Part shown: positions 1 to 6,395 of the stretch, one piece after another
Layout: the number at the start of each line of letters is the position of its first letter
How positions within the stretch are numbered: position 1 is the stretch's first letter
Assembly: GCA_050732935.1 (NCBI GenBank)
Contig: JBOHRW010000104.1
Location: forward strand, 1 to 16,355
Reading direction: 5' to 3'
Source: DASRVA01 sp050732935
GTDB taxonomy: Bacteria > Gemmatimonadota > Gemmatimonadetes > JACCXV01 > JAHWKZ01
Length of the DNA: 16,355 nucleotides
Notes under the pieces: model-generated
What the model saw: only the letters and a program-made list of their open reading frames with translations
Told to the model about the DNA's origin: nothing
Databases searched by the model: none
Translations under genes and position numbers: made by a program

Positions 1-1048
1 GGTAGAGCCAGAGGAACGGCGCCAGGGTGAGAAAGATTCGCTCCCCCAGCCAGGGCCATAGATAGATGAGGCCGAGCGTCGCCGCGACGTACAGGTCCCA
101 GGGTCGAAGACCCCGTTCCCGAACGACCCGCCAGGCACCGTAGAGGAGCAGCGCGCCCCCAAGGGTCGCGCCCAGCGCCCGGGCGGCGGGCGGAGGCGGG
201 GAGATCGGCCAGAAGAGGCCGGGCAGCTGGTACGTCCCGTACTCGACTACGACCTCGCGGAAGCGCTCGCCCAGCAGACCCAGAATCCCCGCGGGGGCCT
301 CGTGCAGCGGCAGCAAGACGGCTGCCTGCTCCAGGTAGCTTGCCGGGGCCGCGGGTTGTCGGGTCCAGACGATCCATGGCAGCACGCCGATCGCGAAGAA
401 GAGCGCGGCCACGGCGGCCCGCCGCCAGCGGCGCTCGAGGAGCGCCCATCCGACGACCGCGGCCAGCAGCGCGACGCCGGCGATCCGCACGTAGAAGGCG
501 CACAGGGCGAGCCCGCATGCGAGGAGCCAGCCTCCCCATCCCGACCCCCGTTCGTCCGCGCCGGTCTGTCGCTGGAAGGCGACCAGAGCCGCGATCGCGA
601 TCGCGGTGTACGTCATGTCCGAGAGCACCCAGTGGGTGTACGCGCGGAACGGGGGGTACAGTCCGACGAGGGCGACCGCGGCGGCGGCCGCCCAGGCCGG
701 CATCGCGGGATCGCGTCGCGCGAGGGCGTACACTCCCCAAAGCAGAGCCGCACCGGCCACCAGGGAGAGCAGCTTCATCGCGACCAGGCTCCCCCCCGAG
801 GCGAGGTAGAAGGGAACCAGCAGGGCGGGATAGCCGGGCGGATAGAGCGTGTGCGGAGGGGCTCCCGGCAAGACCAGATCGACGTAGCCGCGGCCGGTCG
901 CCAGGGCGCGGGTCAGCGCGTAATACTGCGCGTTGTCGCCGCCGGTGAACAGGTACGGATCGAACGCCGCGATCGCCAGGGCGAGCGCGACGACTCCTCC
1001 GACCATCGCCCAGACCCGCGGCCGGAAGCTCATCTTCGACTTGGACAT
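1..1048 (-). CDS. Polytopic membrane glycosyltransferase, GT39/ArnT-RgtA-like (partial, C-terminus off the window)
   Basis: Translating the minus strand from ATG 1048 gives 349 residues with no stop before the window edge. Residues about 12-33 form a first membrane helix. An acidic loop follows (GGDNAQYY, Asp38), then a PHTLYPPGYPALL stretch. This layout is typical of GT-C enzymes of the PMT/ArnT/RgtA-D type, which transfer sugars from polyprenyl-phosphate donors at the outer face of the inner membrane; the first-loop Asp is usually the catalytic residue. At least six further hydrophobic, Trp/Leu/Ala-rich segments follow. The ATG lies 17 nt after the dnaK stop on the same strand with no terminator-like hairpin between them, so read-through from dnaK is likely. 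The ribosome-binding site is weak, and a second ATG lies five codons in. Acceptor and sugar cannot be inferred. It may work with donor lipids of the kind made by the GT2 at 4870, but that link is only a guess. Confidence 0.8.
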   Translation of the reverse strand, partial: MSKSKMSFRPRVWAMVGGVVALALAIAAFDPYLFTGGDNAQYYALTRALATGRGYVDLVLPGAPPHTLYPPGYPALLVPFYLASGGSLVAMKLLSLVAGAALLWGVYALARRDPAMPAWAAAAAVALVGLYPPFRAYTHWVLSDMTYTAIAIAALVAFQRQTGADERGSGWGGWLLACGLALCAFYVRIAGVALLAAVVGWALLERRWRRAAVAALFFAIGVLPWIVWTRQPAAPASYLEQAAVLLPLHEAPAGILGLLGERFREVVVEYGTYQLPGLFWPISPPPPAARALGATLGGALLLYGAWRVVRERGLRPWDLYVAATLGLIYLWPWLGERIFLTLAPFLWLY

Positions 1049-1065
1049 GCCGGTGGTCGGCGCTT

Positions 1066-2973
1066 CTACTTCTCTTCGTCGACGACCTCGTAGTCGGCCT
1101 CGATGACGTCCTCCTCAGCCGGCTCGCCCTCTGGCCCTGCGCCGCCCGCCGCCGGCTCCTCCGCGGCACCGGTGTCGGCCGCCTGATAGGCCTTGGAGGT
1201 GGCTTCGTTCCAGCGTCCGCGGAGCTCCTCGAGGGCCGACTTCAGCTCGGCCTCGTCGTCGTGCTTGAGGGCCTCGCGGATCCGCTCCAGCGAGCCCTCG
1301 ACCTTCGCCTTGTCGTCGGCGGGAATCTTCTCGGCGAGGTCTTTGAGCCCCTTCTCGACCTGATAGGCCAGCGCGTCGGCCTGGTTGCGGACCTCGACCT
1401 TCTCGCGGCGCTTCTTGTCCTCCGCCGCGTGGGCCTCGGCCTCCTGTATCATCCGGTCGATCTCCGACTCCTCCAGACCGCTCGAGGCCTCGATCCGGAT
1501 CTTCTGCTCCTTGCCGGTGGCCTTATCCTTGGCCGAGACGTGCAGGATGCCGTTGGCGTCGATGTCGAACGTCACCTCGATCTGGGGGACGCCGCGCGGG
1601 GCGGACGGGATCCCGGTGAGCTGAAAGCGGCCGATCGTCTTGTTGTCGCCCGCCATGTCGCGCTCGCCCTGCAGCACGTGGATCTCGACCGTGGTCTGGT
1701 TGTCCTCGGCGGTCGAGAACACCTCGGCCCGCTTGGTCGGGATCGTGGTGTTGCGCGGGATGAGCGTCGTCATCACGCCGCCCAGCGTCTCGATGCCCAG
1801 CGACAGCGGCGTCACGTCCAGCAGCAGGACGTCCTTGACGTCGCCCGCCAGAACCCCGCCCTGGATGGCCGCGCCGATGGCCACGACCTCGTCCGGATTG
1901 ACCCCCTTGTGGGGCTCCCGTTCGAAGAGCCCCTTCACCGTCTCCTGGACCTTCGGGATGCGCGTCGACCCGCCGACCAGGATGACCTCGTCGATATCGG
2001 CCGCCTTCACGCCCGCGTCCTCGAGGGCCTGCTTGCAGGGACCGACCGAGCGCTCGATCAGGTCGTCGACCAGCTGCTCGAACTTGGACCTCGTGAGCGT
2101 GAGATGGAGATGCTTGGGTCCGGACTGGTCGGCGGTGATGAAGGGCAGGTTGATGTCCGTCTGTTGCGTGGAGGACAGCTCGATCTTGGCTTTCTCGGCG
2201 GCCTCCTTGATGCGCTGCAGGGCCATTGGATCCTTCTTGAGGTCGATGCCCTCCTGCTTCTTGTACTCCTCGGTGATCCAGTTGATGATCCGCTGATCGA
2301 AGTCGTCGCCCCCGAGGTGGGTGTCGCCGTTGGTCGCCTTGACCTCGAAGACGCCGTCTCCGATTTCGAGAATGGAGATGTCGAAGGTGCCGCCGCCCAG
2401 GTCGTACACGGCGATCTGCTCGTCCTTCTTCCTTTCCAGCCCGTACGCGAGCGACGCCGCGGTCGGCTCGTTGATGATCCGCAGGACATCGAGCCCGGCG
2501 ATCTTGCCGGCGTCCTTGGTGGCCTGCCGCTGGCTGTCGTTGAAGTAGGCCGGCACGGTGACCACCGCCTGCTCGACCTTCTGGCCCAGGTAGTCCTCGG
2601 CCGTCTGCTTCATCTTCTGGAGGATCATCGCCGAGATCTCGGGGGGCGTGTACGTCTGGTCGCCGATCTTCACCTCGACCTGACTGCCGTCGCCCTCGAC
2701 GATCTCGTAGGGCATCTGCTCGCGCTCCGCGGCGACCTCCTCGTGCTTGCGCCCCATGAACCGCTTGATGGAGAAGATGGTGTTCTGGGGATTGGTGATC
2801 GCCTGACGCTTGGCGACCTGGCCGACGAGCCGCTCGCCGTCCTTGGTGAACGCCACGACGGAGGGGGTCGTCCGGGAGCCCTCGGCGTTGGGGATGACGA
2901 CCGGATCGCCGCCCTCCATCACGGCCACCACGGAGTTTGTCGTGCCGAGATCGATCCCGATAACCTTGCTCAT
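1066..2973 (-). CDS. dnaK: Chaperone DnaK (Hsp70)
   Basis: A 635-residue Hsp70, the usual length for bacterial DnaK. It starts at ATG 2973 (MSKVIGIDLGTTNS, phosphate loop 1) behind a good ribosome-binding site (GAGAGG). The reading frame is open upstream to about 3075, but that extension has no homology character. The nucleotide-binding domain (about 1-380) contains the AVVTVPAYFNDSQR, YDLGGGTFD and LVGGSTRIP motifs. The linker VLLLDVTPLSLGIE leads into the substrate-binding beta domain and helical lid. The C-terminus is Gly/Glu-rich and ends with DVIEADYEVVDEEK, the usual DnaK tail. It folds client proteins in the cytosol using ATP, with DnaJ and GrpE. Neither partner gene is adjacent, and no CIRCE element is visible. 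Control may instead act through the sigma54-like site at 3071-3086 and the structured leader. A membrane glycosyltransferase follows after 17 nt. Confidence 0.99.
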   Translation of the reverse strand: MSKVIGIDLGTTNSVVAVMEGGDPVVIPNAEGSRTTPSVVAFTKDGERLVGQVAKRQAITNPQNTIFSIKRFMGRKHEEVAAEREQMPYEIVEGDGSQVEVKIGDQTYTPPEISAMILQKMKQTAEDYLGQKVEQAVVTVPAYFNDSQRQATKDAGKIAGLDVLRIINEPTAASLAYGLERKKDEQIAVYDLGGGTFDISILEIGDGVFEVKATNGDTHLGGDDFDQRIINWITEEYKKQEGIDLKKDPMALQRIKEAAEKAKIELSSTQQTDINLPFITADQSGPKHLHLTLTRSKFEQLVDDLIERSVGPCKQALEDAGVKAADIDEVILVGGSTRIPKVQETVKGLFEREPHKGVNPDEVVAIGAAIQGGVLAGDVKDVLLLDVTPLSLGIETLGGVMTTLIPRNTTIPTKRAEVFSTAEDNQTTVEIHVLQGERDMAGDNKTIGRFQLTGIPSAPRGVPQIEVTFDIDANGILHVSAKDKATGKEQKIRIEASSGLEESEIDRMIQEAEAHAAEDKKRREKVEVRNQADALAYQVEKGLKDLAEKIPADDKAKVEGSLERIREALKHDDEAELKSALEELRGRWNEATSKAYQAADTGAAEEPAAGGAGPEGEPAEEDVIEADYEVVDEEK

Positions 2974-3010
2974 GGCCTGCCTCTCGATGGAATGAAGGAA
3001 AAAACGACGG

Positions 3011-3057
3011 GGTCCGGTCTGCTCTTTCGGCCGATCGGACCGCCGACCGACATCGGC
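3011..3057 (-). promoter_or_regulatory. dnaK leader with two competing hairpins and a U6 tract
   Basis: Reading the minus strand, GCCGAT (3057-3052) pairs perfectly with ATCGGC (3035-3030). GGTCCG (3041-3036) pairs perfectly with CGGACC (3016-3011). The 5' arm of the second hairpin lies in the loop of the first, and the 3' arm of the first lies in the loop of the second. The two are therefore either mutually exclusive or form a pseudoknot. Six T residues follow the second hairpin after a few bases, as in an intrinsic terminator. The elements sit about 40-85 nt upstream of the dnaK start. Short GC-rich pairings arise easily in such DNA, so the regulatory reading is tentative. Confidence 0.35.
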
Positions 3058-3070
3058 TGAAAAGGAAACG

Positions 3071-3086
3071 TGCAAGCCCTGTGCCG
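3071..3086 (-). promoter_or_regulatory. Candidate sigma54 (RpoN) promoter upstream of dnaK
   Basis: On the minus strand the sequence CGGCACAGGGCTTGCA carries the invariant GG and GC separated by exactly 10 nt. It matches GGCAC-N5-TTGCA of the sigma54 consensus; the T before GGCAC is C here. Transcription would start near 3060, giving a leader of about 87 nt before dnaK. An NtrC-type sigma54 activator is encoded at 12475-13881, so the cell is expected to have RpoN. Sigma54 control of dnaK is not the usual arrangement, and the match has not been tested. Confidence 0.45.
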
Positions 3087-3199
3087 TCTACTTTTGCGCC
3101 ATTCTGGCAGGACGGCGAGGCCGCCCGACGATCGAGGCCATGCGGCTCGGCTGACCGGTGAAGCTGAGTCCCCCGGCGCAGCGGACGTGACCGCCGCCG

Positions 3200-3228
3200 T
3201 TGACGCCGTCGGGGCGGCCCCGTATGCT
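3200..3228 (+). promoter_or_regulatory. Sigma70-type promoter for the microcompartment vertex/DERA operon
   Basis: TTGACG (3200-3205), a 17-nt spacer, then TATGCT (3223-3228) match the -35 and -10 hexamers at 5/6 and 4/6 with ideal spacing. The predicted transcription start falls at or next to the GTG at 3235, which has no ribosome-binding site, so the mRNA would be leaderless. The spacer holds a perfect 13-bp palindrome (CGGGGC-G-GCCCCG, 3210-3222) lying exactly between the two hexamers. That is a plausible repressor site, although GC-rich palindromes also occur by chance. Confidence 0.6.
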
Positions 3229-3234
3229 CCGCCC

Positions 3235-3546
3235 GTGCGCTTCGCCCGCGTCATCGGCCGTGTCGTGAGCACCCGCAAGGTGCCTCCCTTGAGGGGGTAC
3301 CCACTGCTCTGGATCGAGCCCACCGACGCCCGCGGGCGGGCCGCGGGATCCCCGCTGGTGGCCGTCGACACCGGACAGTACGGCGACGGCGAGTGGGTCT
3401 ACTTCGTGACCAGCCGCGAGGCCTCCCTGCCGCTCCGCGACCCCTTCTGCCCGGTCGACGCGGCGGTGGTGGGGAAGATCGACCGGGTCGACCTCGAGGA
3501 CGGCACGGTCGTCGACGGCGCCGTGCGAGACGCGCGGACCCCGTGA
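3235..3546 (+). CDS. EutN/CcmL-family bacterial microcompartment vertex protein (BMC-P), copy 1
   Basis: A 103-residue protein of the pentameric vertex family that caps the corners of microcompartment shells. Residues 1-12 (RFARVIGRVVSTRK) form the family's first strand and turn. Next come LLWIEPTD, PLVAVDTGQYGDGEWVYF, and the late family signature PVDAAVVGKIDRVD. The segment that is usually GAGVGExVLV plus a GSSAR-like turn is altered here to QYGDGEWVYFVTSREASLPL, so this is a diverged paralogue of its neighbour. GTG 3235 was chosen because family homology begins there and because a promoter ends 6 nt upstream. The frame stays open to ATG 3070, but that would add 55 residues without family character and would overlap the dnaK promoter region. 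It overlaps the next gene by GTGA. The shell hexamers it would join are not in the window. Confidence 0.88.
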   Translation: MRFARVIGRVVSTRKVPPLRGYPLLWIEPTDARGRAAGSPLVAVDTGQYGDGEWVYFVTSREASLPLRDPFCPVDAAVVGKIDRVDLEDGTVVDGAVRDARTP

Positions 3547-3857
3547 TCATCGCCCTCGTCACCGGCACCGTGACCTCCAGCGACAAGGATCCCGAGTTGA
3601 GGGAGTACAAGCTGCTCGTCGTCCAGCCGCTCGACATCGACGGTGATCCGGACGGCGACGAGGTGATCGCCGTGGACCGCGTGGACGCTGGCGTGGGGGA
3701 TCGAGTCCTCGTGTCCAGGGAGGGCAACGCCGCGCGGCAGATCACCGGTCGCGACCGGATCCCGCTCCAGAACATCGTCATCGGCGTCGTGGACCGGATC
3801 GACCTGCTGGATGACGGCTCGCACCCCGCGCCGGACTCGGCCGCGGAGGCTCGCTGA
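3543..3857 (+). CDS. EutN/CcmL-family bacterial microcompartment vertex protein (BMC-P), copy 2
   Basis: A 104-residue vertex protein with a more canonical sequence than copy 1. It shows IIALVTGTVTSSDKDPELREYKLL, VQPLD, the signature IAVDRVDAGVGDRVLV, then REGNAARQ and IVIGVVDRIDLL. Five such subunits form a truncated pentagonal pyramid that closes a shell vertex. Translation starts at GTG 3543 inside the stop of copy 1 (GTGA overlap), so the two are probably coupled. The acidic, proline-containing tail (about residues 92-104) looks disordered. Two clearly different vertex paralogues side by side suggest a shell with non-equivalent vertices, or a division of labour such as assembly versus cargo contact; that is inference. 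Confidence 0.93.
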   Translation: MIIALVTGTVTSSDKDPELREYKLLVVQPLDIDGDPDGDEVIAVDRVDAGVGDRVLVSREGNAARQITGRDRIPLQNIVIGVVDRIDLLDDGSHPAPDSAAEAR

Positions 3858-3907
3858 TCACCGCCCGGAGTCCCGGCCGGTCGGAGCGACTAGACCGCAT
3901 CGCGGAC

Positions 3908-4873
3908 ATGATCGCGGCCGAGCTTCTCGTCCAGATGGGCGGCTCCGGAGCGAGCGCCCCGGCCTGCGGGTGCGACGGCCGCTGCGACGGGTCGTGCTGC
4001 GCCTCGCGCTGCGGGGATCGCCTCGATCGGCTGGCCGCGTGCGGCGCCGAGCGGTTCAGCGCCGGGCCTGGAGTGGGCGCATGCGACAACGCGCTCGCCC
4101 GGATGATCGACCACACCCTCCTCGCCCCCACCGCCACCCGGCGCGAGGTCGAGGAGCTGTGCGACGAGGCCGCGGAGAACTGCTTCGCCACCGTCTGCCT
4201 GAACCCGTGGTGGGTGCGTCTGGCCGCGCGGCGTCTCGCCCGGACCCCGGTCCGGGTGTGCACGGTGGTCGGCTTCCCGCTGGGCGCGAACCGCACCGAG
4301 ACCAAGATCTACGAGGCGTTGCGGGCACTCGAGGACGGGGCGGCCGAGCTCGACATGGTCGTCAACGTCGGGGCTCTCAAGTCGGGCGCCTACTCGGACG
4401 TCGAGCGTGACGTCGCGGGTGTCGTGAAGGCGGCCGAGGGGCGCGCCCGCGTCAAGGTAATCCTGGAGACGTCGCTTCTCACCGACGAGGAGAAGGTGAA
4501 GGCGTGTGTGCTGGCGAAGGAGGCGGGCGCCCACTTCGTGAAGACCTCGACCGGGTTCGGTCCCGGTGGGGCGACCGAGGAGGACGTCCGGCTCATGCGG
4601 CGGGTCGTCGGCGCCGGGGTGGGGGTCAAGGCGGCCGGCGGCGTCAAGGACCAGCCCACCGCGCTTCGCATGATCCAAGCCGGCGCCACCCGGATCGGCG
4701 CGAGCGCCGGCGTCCGGATCGTGCACGGCAACGGCGCCGCGCCCGGAGGGCACCCGGAACGGCCCTACGGCGCCGAGGCGGCGCCCGCCGCCAAGCCGGC
4801 CGCGTCGGGGCGCCCCGAAGTCCAGGCCGCCGTGATCCCCGCTCCCAGAGCCAGGATCCACCGGCTGCGGTGA
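3908..4873 (+). CDS. deoC: Deoxyribose-5-phosphate aldolase (DERA) with helix-linker-Cys-cluster N-terminal extension
   Basis: Cleaves 2-deoxyribose-5-phosphate to acetaldehyde and glyceraldehyde-3-phosphate through a Lys Schiff base. The core (about residues 61-272) carries all class I DERA landmarks: MIDHTLLAP, FATVCLNP, VVGFPLGANRTETK, Asp149 in ELDMVVNVG, Schiff-base Lys212 in VKTSTGF, and Lys241 in VKAAGGVK. The ends are unusual. The first 60 residues are a short helix (MIAAELLVQM), a Gly/Ser/Ala linker and a Cys cluster (C20, C22, C26, C30, C31, C35); about 45 Pro/Ala-rich residues follow the core. The frame is open 5' of ATG 3908 back to 3815, and CTG 3854 overlaps the vertex-protein stop as CTGA. 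Starting there would add 18 residues, including SERLDRIAD, and lengthen the amphipathic helix. The helix-plus-linker form resembles BMC encapsulation peptides. The gene is probably translationally linked to both neighbours. Confidence 0.95.
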   Translation: MIAAELLVQMGGSGASAPACGCDGRCDGSCCASRCGDRLDRLAACGAERFSAGPGVGACDNALARMIDHTLLAPTATRREVEELCDEAAENCFATVCLNPWWVRLAARRLARTPVRVCTVVGFPLGANRTETKIYEALRALEDGAAELDMVVNVGALKSGAYSDVERDVAGVVKAAEGRARVKVILETSLLTDEEKVKACVLAKEAGAHFVKTSTGFGPGGATEEDVRLMRRVVGAGVGVKAAGGVKDQPTALRMIQAGATRIGASAGVRIVHGNGAAPGGHPERPYGAEAAPAAKPAASGRPEVQAAVIPAPRARIHRLR

Positions 4874-5565
4874 GCGGCGGGGGCGCTCTCACCCCGGGTG
4901 GGGGTGTCCTCGCATTGATCCCCGCCCACAACGAGGCCCCCCGAATCGCTCCCGTCATCGAGGGCGCCGCACGACACCTGCCGGTCCTGGTCGTCGACGA
5001 CGGCTCGTCGGACGACACCGCGTCGGTCGCGGAGGCTGCCGGCGCCCGGGTGGTCCGCCAGCCCGCGAACCTCGGCAAGGGCGAAGCGCTCAAGGCCGGC
5101 TTCCGACGCGCGCTCGCGGAGGGGGCCGACGCGGTCGTCACCCTGGACGCCGACGGCCAGCACGATCCGGCGGAGATCCCCACCTTTCTCGCGGCCCAGG
5201 AGCGGACCGGCGCCGAGCTCGTGATCGGTGCGCGTGATTTTGGCGAGATGCCGCCCGCGCGGCGGCTCGCCAACACGCTCGGCGGGCATGTTCTCCGCTG
5301 GGCCACCGGCCGCGAGATCCCCGAGAACCAGTCGGGCTACCGCCTCGTCGGCCGGCGCCTCATGAATGCGGCGCCGGGGTGCTCGGAACCAGGCTTCGGC
5401 TTCGAGGTCGAGATGATCGTCGAGTGCGCGCGCCGTGGCTGGGAGATCGTGTGGGTACCGATCCGCACGATCTACGGCGGCGAGAAGAGCCACATCAAAC
5501 CGCTCGCCCATCTCGGGCGGTTCCTGAGGCTCGCCTGGCGCATCCGCCGGGCCGGCTCCCGATGA
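4870..5565 (+). CDS. Family 2 glycosyltransferase, polyprenyl-phosphate (DPM1-like) type
   Basis: A 231-residue GT-A enzyme of the dolichyl/undecaprenyl-phosphate glycosyltransferase group, which moves a sugar from a nucleotide donor to a lipid phosphate at the cytoplasmic membrane face. Visible motifs are LIPAHNE (16-22), VVDDGSSDDT (41-50), NLGKGEALKAGF (67-78), the metal-binding DADGQHDP (93-100), the acceptor-side QSGYRLV (154-160), and GFGFEVEMIVEC with IYGGEKSHIKP near the end. There is no C-terminal membrane domain, so it is the soluble or peripheral short form. GTG 4870 overlaps the deoC stop by GTGA, making it the last gene of the vertex-protein/DERA operon. No microcompartment role is known to me for this family. 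It may share the transcript by chance, or glycosylate something related. The likely alternative is a housekeeping lipid-sugar synthase. Confidence 0.92.
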   Translation: MSGGGALTPGGGVLALIPAHNEAPRIAPVIEGAARHLPVLVVDDGSSDDTASVAEAAGARVVRQPANLGKGEALKAGFRRALAEGADAVVTLDADGQHDPAEIPTFLAAQERTGAELVIGARDFGEMPPARRLANTLGGHVLRWATGREIPENQSGYRLVGRRLMNAAPGCSEPGFGFEVEMIVECARRGWEIVWVPIRTIYGGEKSHIKPLAHLGRFLRLAWRIRRAGSR

Positions 5566-5590
5566 AGGGCCCGCCGCTATGGCCGGGGGG

Positions 5591-6388
5591 TCAGTCGCGC
5601 GGGAACAGGTCGAGCGGGCCGCGGCCGTGGCCCAACGGCGGCGCGTTCTCGATCGCGCGGCGCACCCACCTGCGGGCCAGCCTGACGGCCTCCAGGAGCT
5701 CGCTCCCGCGGGCGACGTAGGCGGCGATCGCGGAGGCGAGGGCGCACCCCGAGCCGTGCGTGCTCGTCGTCTCGATCCTCGTGGATCGGAAGAGCTCGAT
5801 GCGTCCTCCGTCATAGAATACGTCCAGGAGCTCGGCGCCGGGCAGGTCGCCTCCCTTCACGAGGACGGCGCGGGCGCCCAGGTCCTCGACCAGCGCGCGC
5901 GCGGCCGACGCGAGCTGCGCGGTGGACTCGATCGTCCAGCCGAGGAGCGTTCCGGCCTCGGGGGCGTTGGGGGTCACGAAGGAGGCCCGTGGCACGAGCC
6001 AGTTCCGGACCGCATCGACGGCGTCGGTCTCCAGCAGGAGGGCGCCGGTTGTGGCCACCATGACCGGGTCCACGATCAGGGCCGGGAAGCGATGCCGGTC
6101 GGCGGCCTCGGCCACCGCCGCCACGACGGCGCGGCTGGCGAGCATGCCGGTCTTGACCGCGTCGGGGGGGATGTCGCGAACGGTCGTGGCGACCTGCTCG
6201 GTGACGAACTCCGGATCGACGGGAAAGATGCCGGTGACGCCCTCGGTGTTCTGGGCCGTGAGCGCGGTGATCGCGCTGGTGCCGTAGACGCCGAGCGCGT
6301 GGAAGGTCTTGAGGTCGGCCTGGATCCCCGCCCCGCCCGAGGAATCGCTGCCCGCGATCGTCAGCGCGACCGGCGGCTTCTCGACCAA
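5591..6388 (-). CDS. thiD: Hydroxymethylpyrimidine/phosphomethylpyrimidine kinase
   Basis: A ribokinase-fold kinase of thiamine biosynthesis that phosphorylates HMP and then HMP-phosphate to HMP-PP, the pyrimidine half of thiamine. It has 265 residues, the usual length. Motifs are LTIAGSDSSGGAGIQADLK (9-27), TALTAQNT (41-48), DPVMVATTG (107-115), NAPEAGTLLG (141-150), and the anion-hole/catalytic TTSTHGSGCALASA (207-220) with Cys215. The start is TTG 6388, which places LTIAGSD at its normal distance; no ATG or GTG offers a better start. It lies only 7 nt after the stop of the M48 protease gene, so the two are probably co-transcribed. No other thiamine gene is in the window. It converges on the glycosyltransferase at 4870-5565, with 25 nt between stops. 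Confidence 0.96.
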   Translation of the reverse strand: MVEKPPVALTIAGSDSSGGAGIQADLKTFHALGVYGTSAITALTAQNTEGVTGIFPVDPEFVTEQVATTVRDIPPDAVKTGMLASRAVVAAVAEAADRHRFPALIVDPVMVATTGALLLETDAVDAVRNWLVPRASFVTPNAPEAGTLLGWTIESTAQLASAARALVEDLGARAVLVKGGDLPGAELLDVFYDGGRIELFRSTRIETTSTHGSGCALASAIAAYVARGSELLEAVRLARRWVRRAIENAPPLGHGRGPLDLFPRD

Positions 6389-6395
6389 GAGTTGC

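Noticed and set aside
1261..3060. A 599-codon open frame antisense to dnaK
   Set aside because: It mirrors dnaK codons in a GC-rich genome, is Leu/Asp/Arg-rich with no recognisable domain, and dnaK on the other strand is certain.
2974..3075. N-terminal extension of DnaK from the far upstream start
   Set aside because: DnaK proteins begin at MSKVIGIDLGTT; ATG 2973 has its own ribosome-binding site and the extension is low-complexity leader sequence.
3070..3234. N-terminal extension of the first vertex protein from ATG 3070
   Set aside because: The 55 extra residues have no family similarity and overlap the dnaK regulatory region, and a good promoter lies inside the stretch.
2974..3234. CIRCE (HrcA) or sigma32-type heat-shock promoter for dnaK
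   Set aside because: I looked for TTAGCACTC-N9-GAGTGCTAA and for CTTGAA/CCCCAT-like pairs and found no convincing match.
5566..5590. Terminator between the convergent GT2 and thiD genes
   Set aside because: The 25-nt gap is GC-rich, but I could not build a stem beyond four pairs and there is no T-tract.
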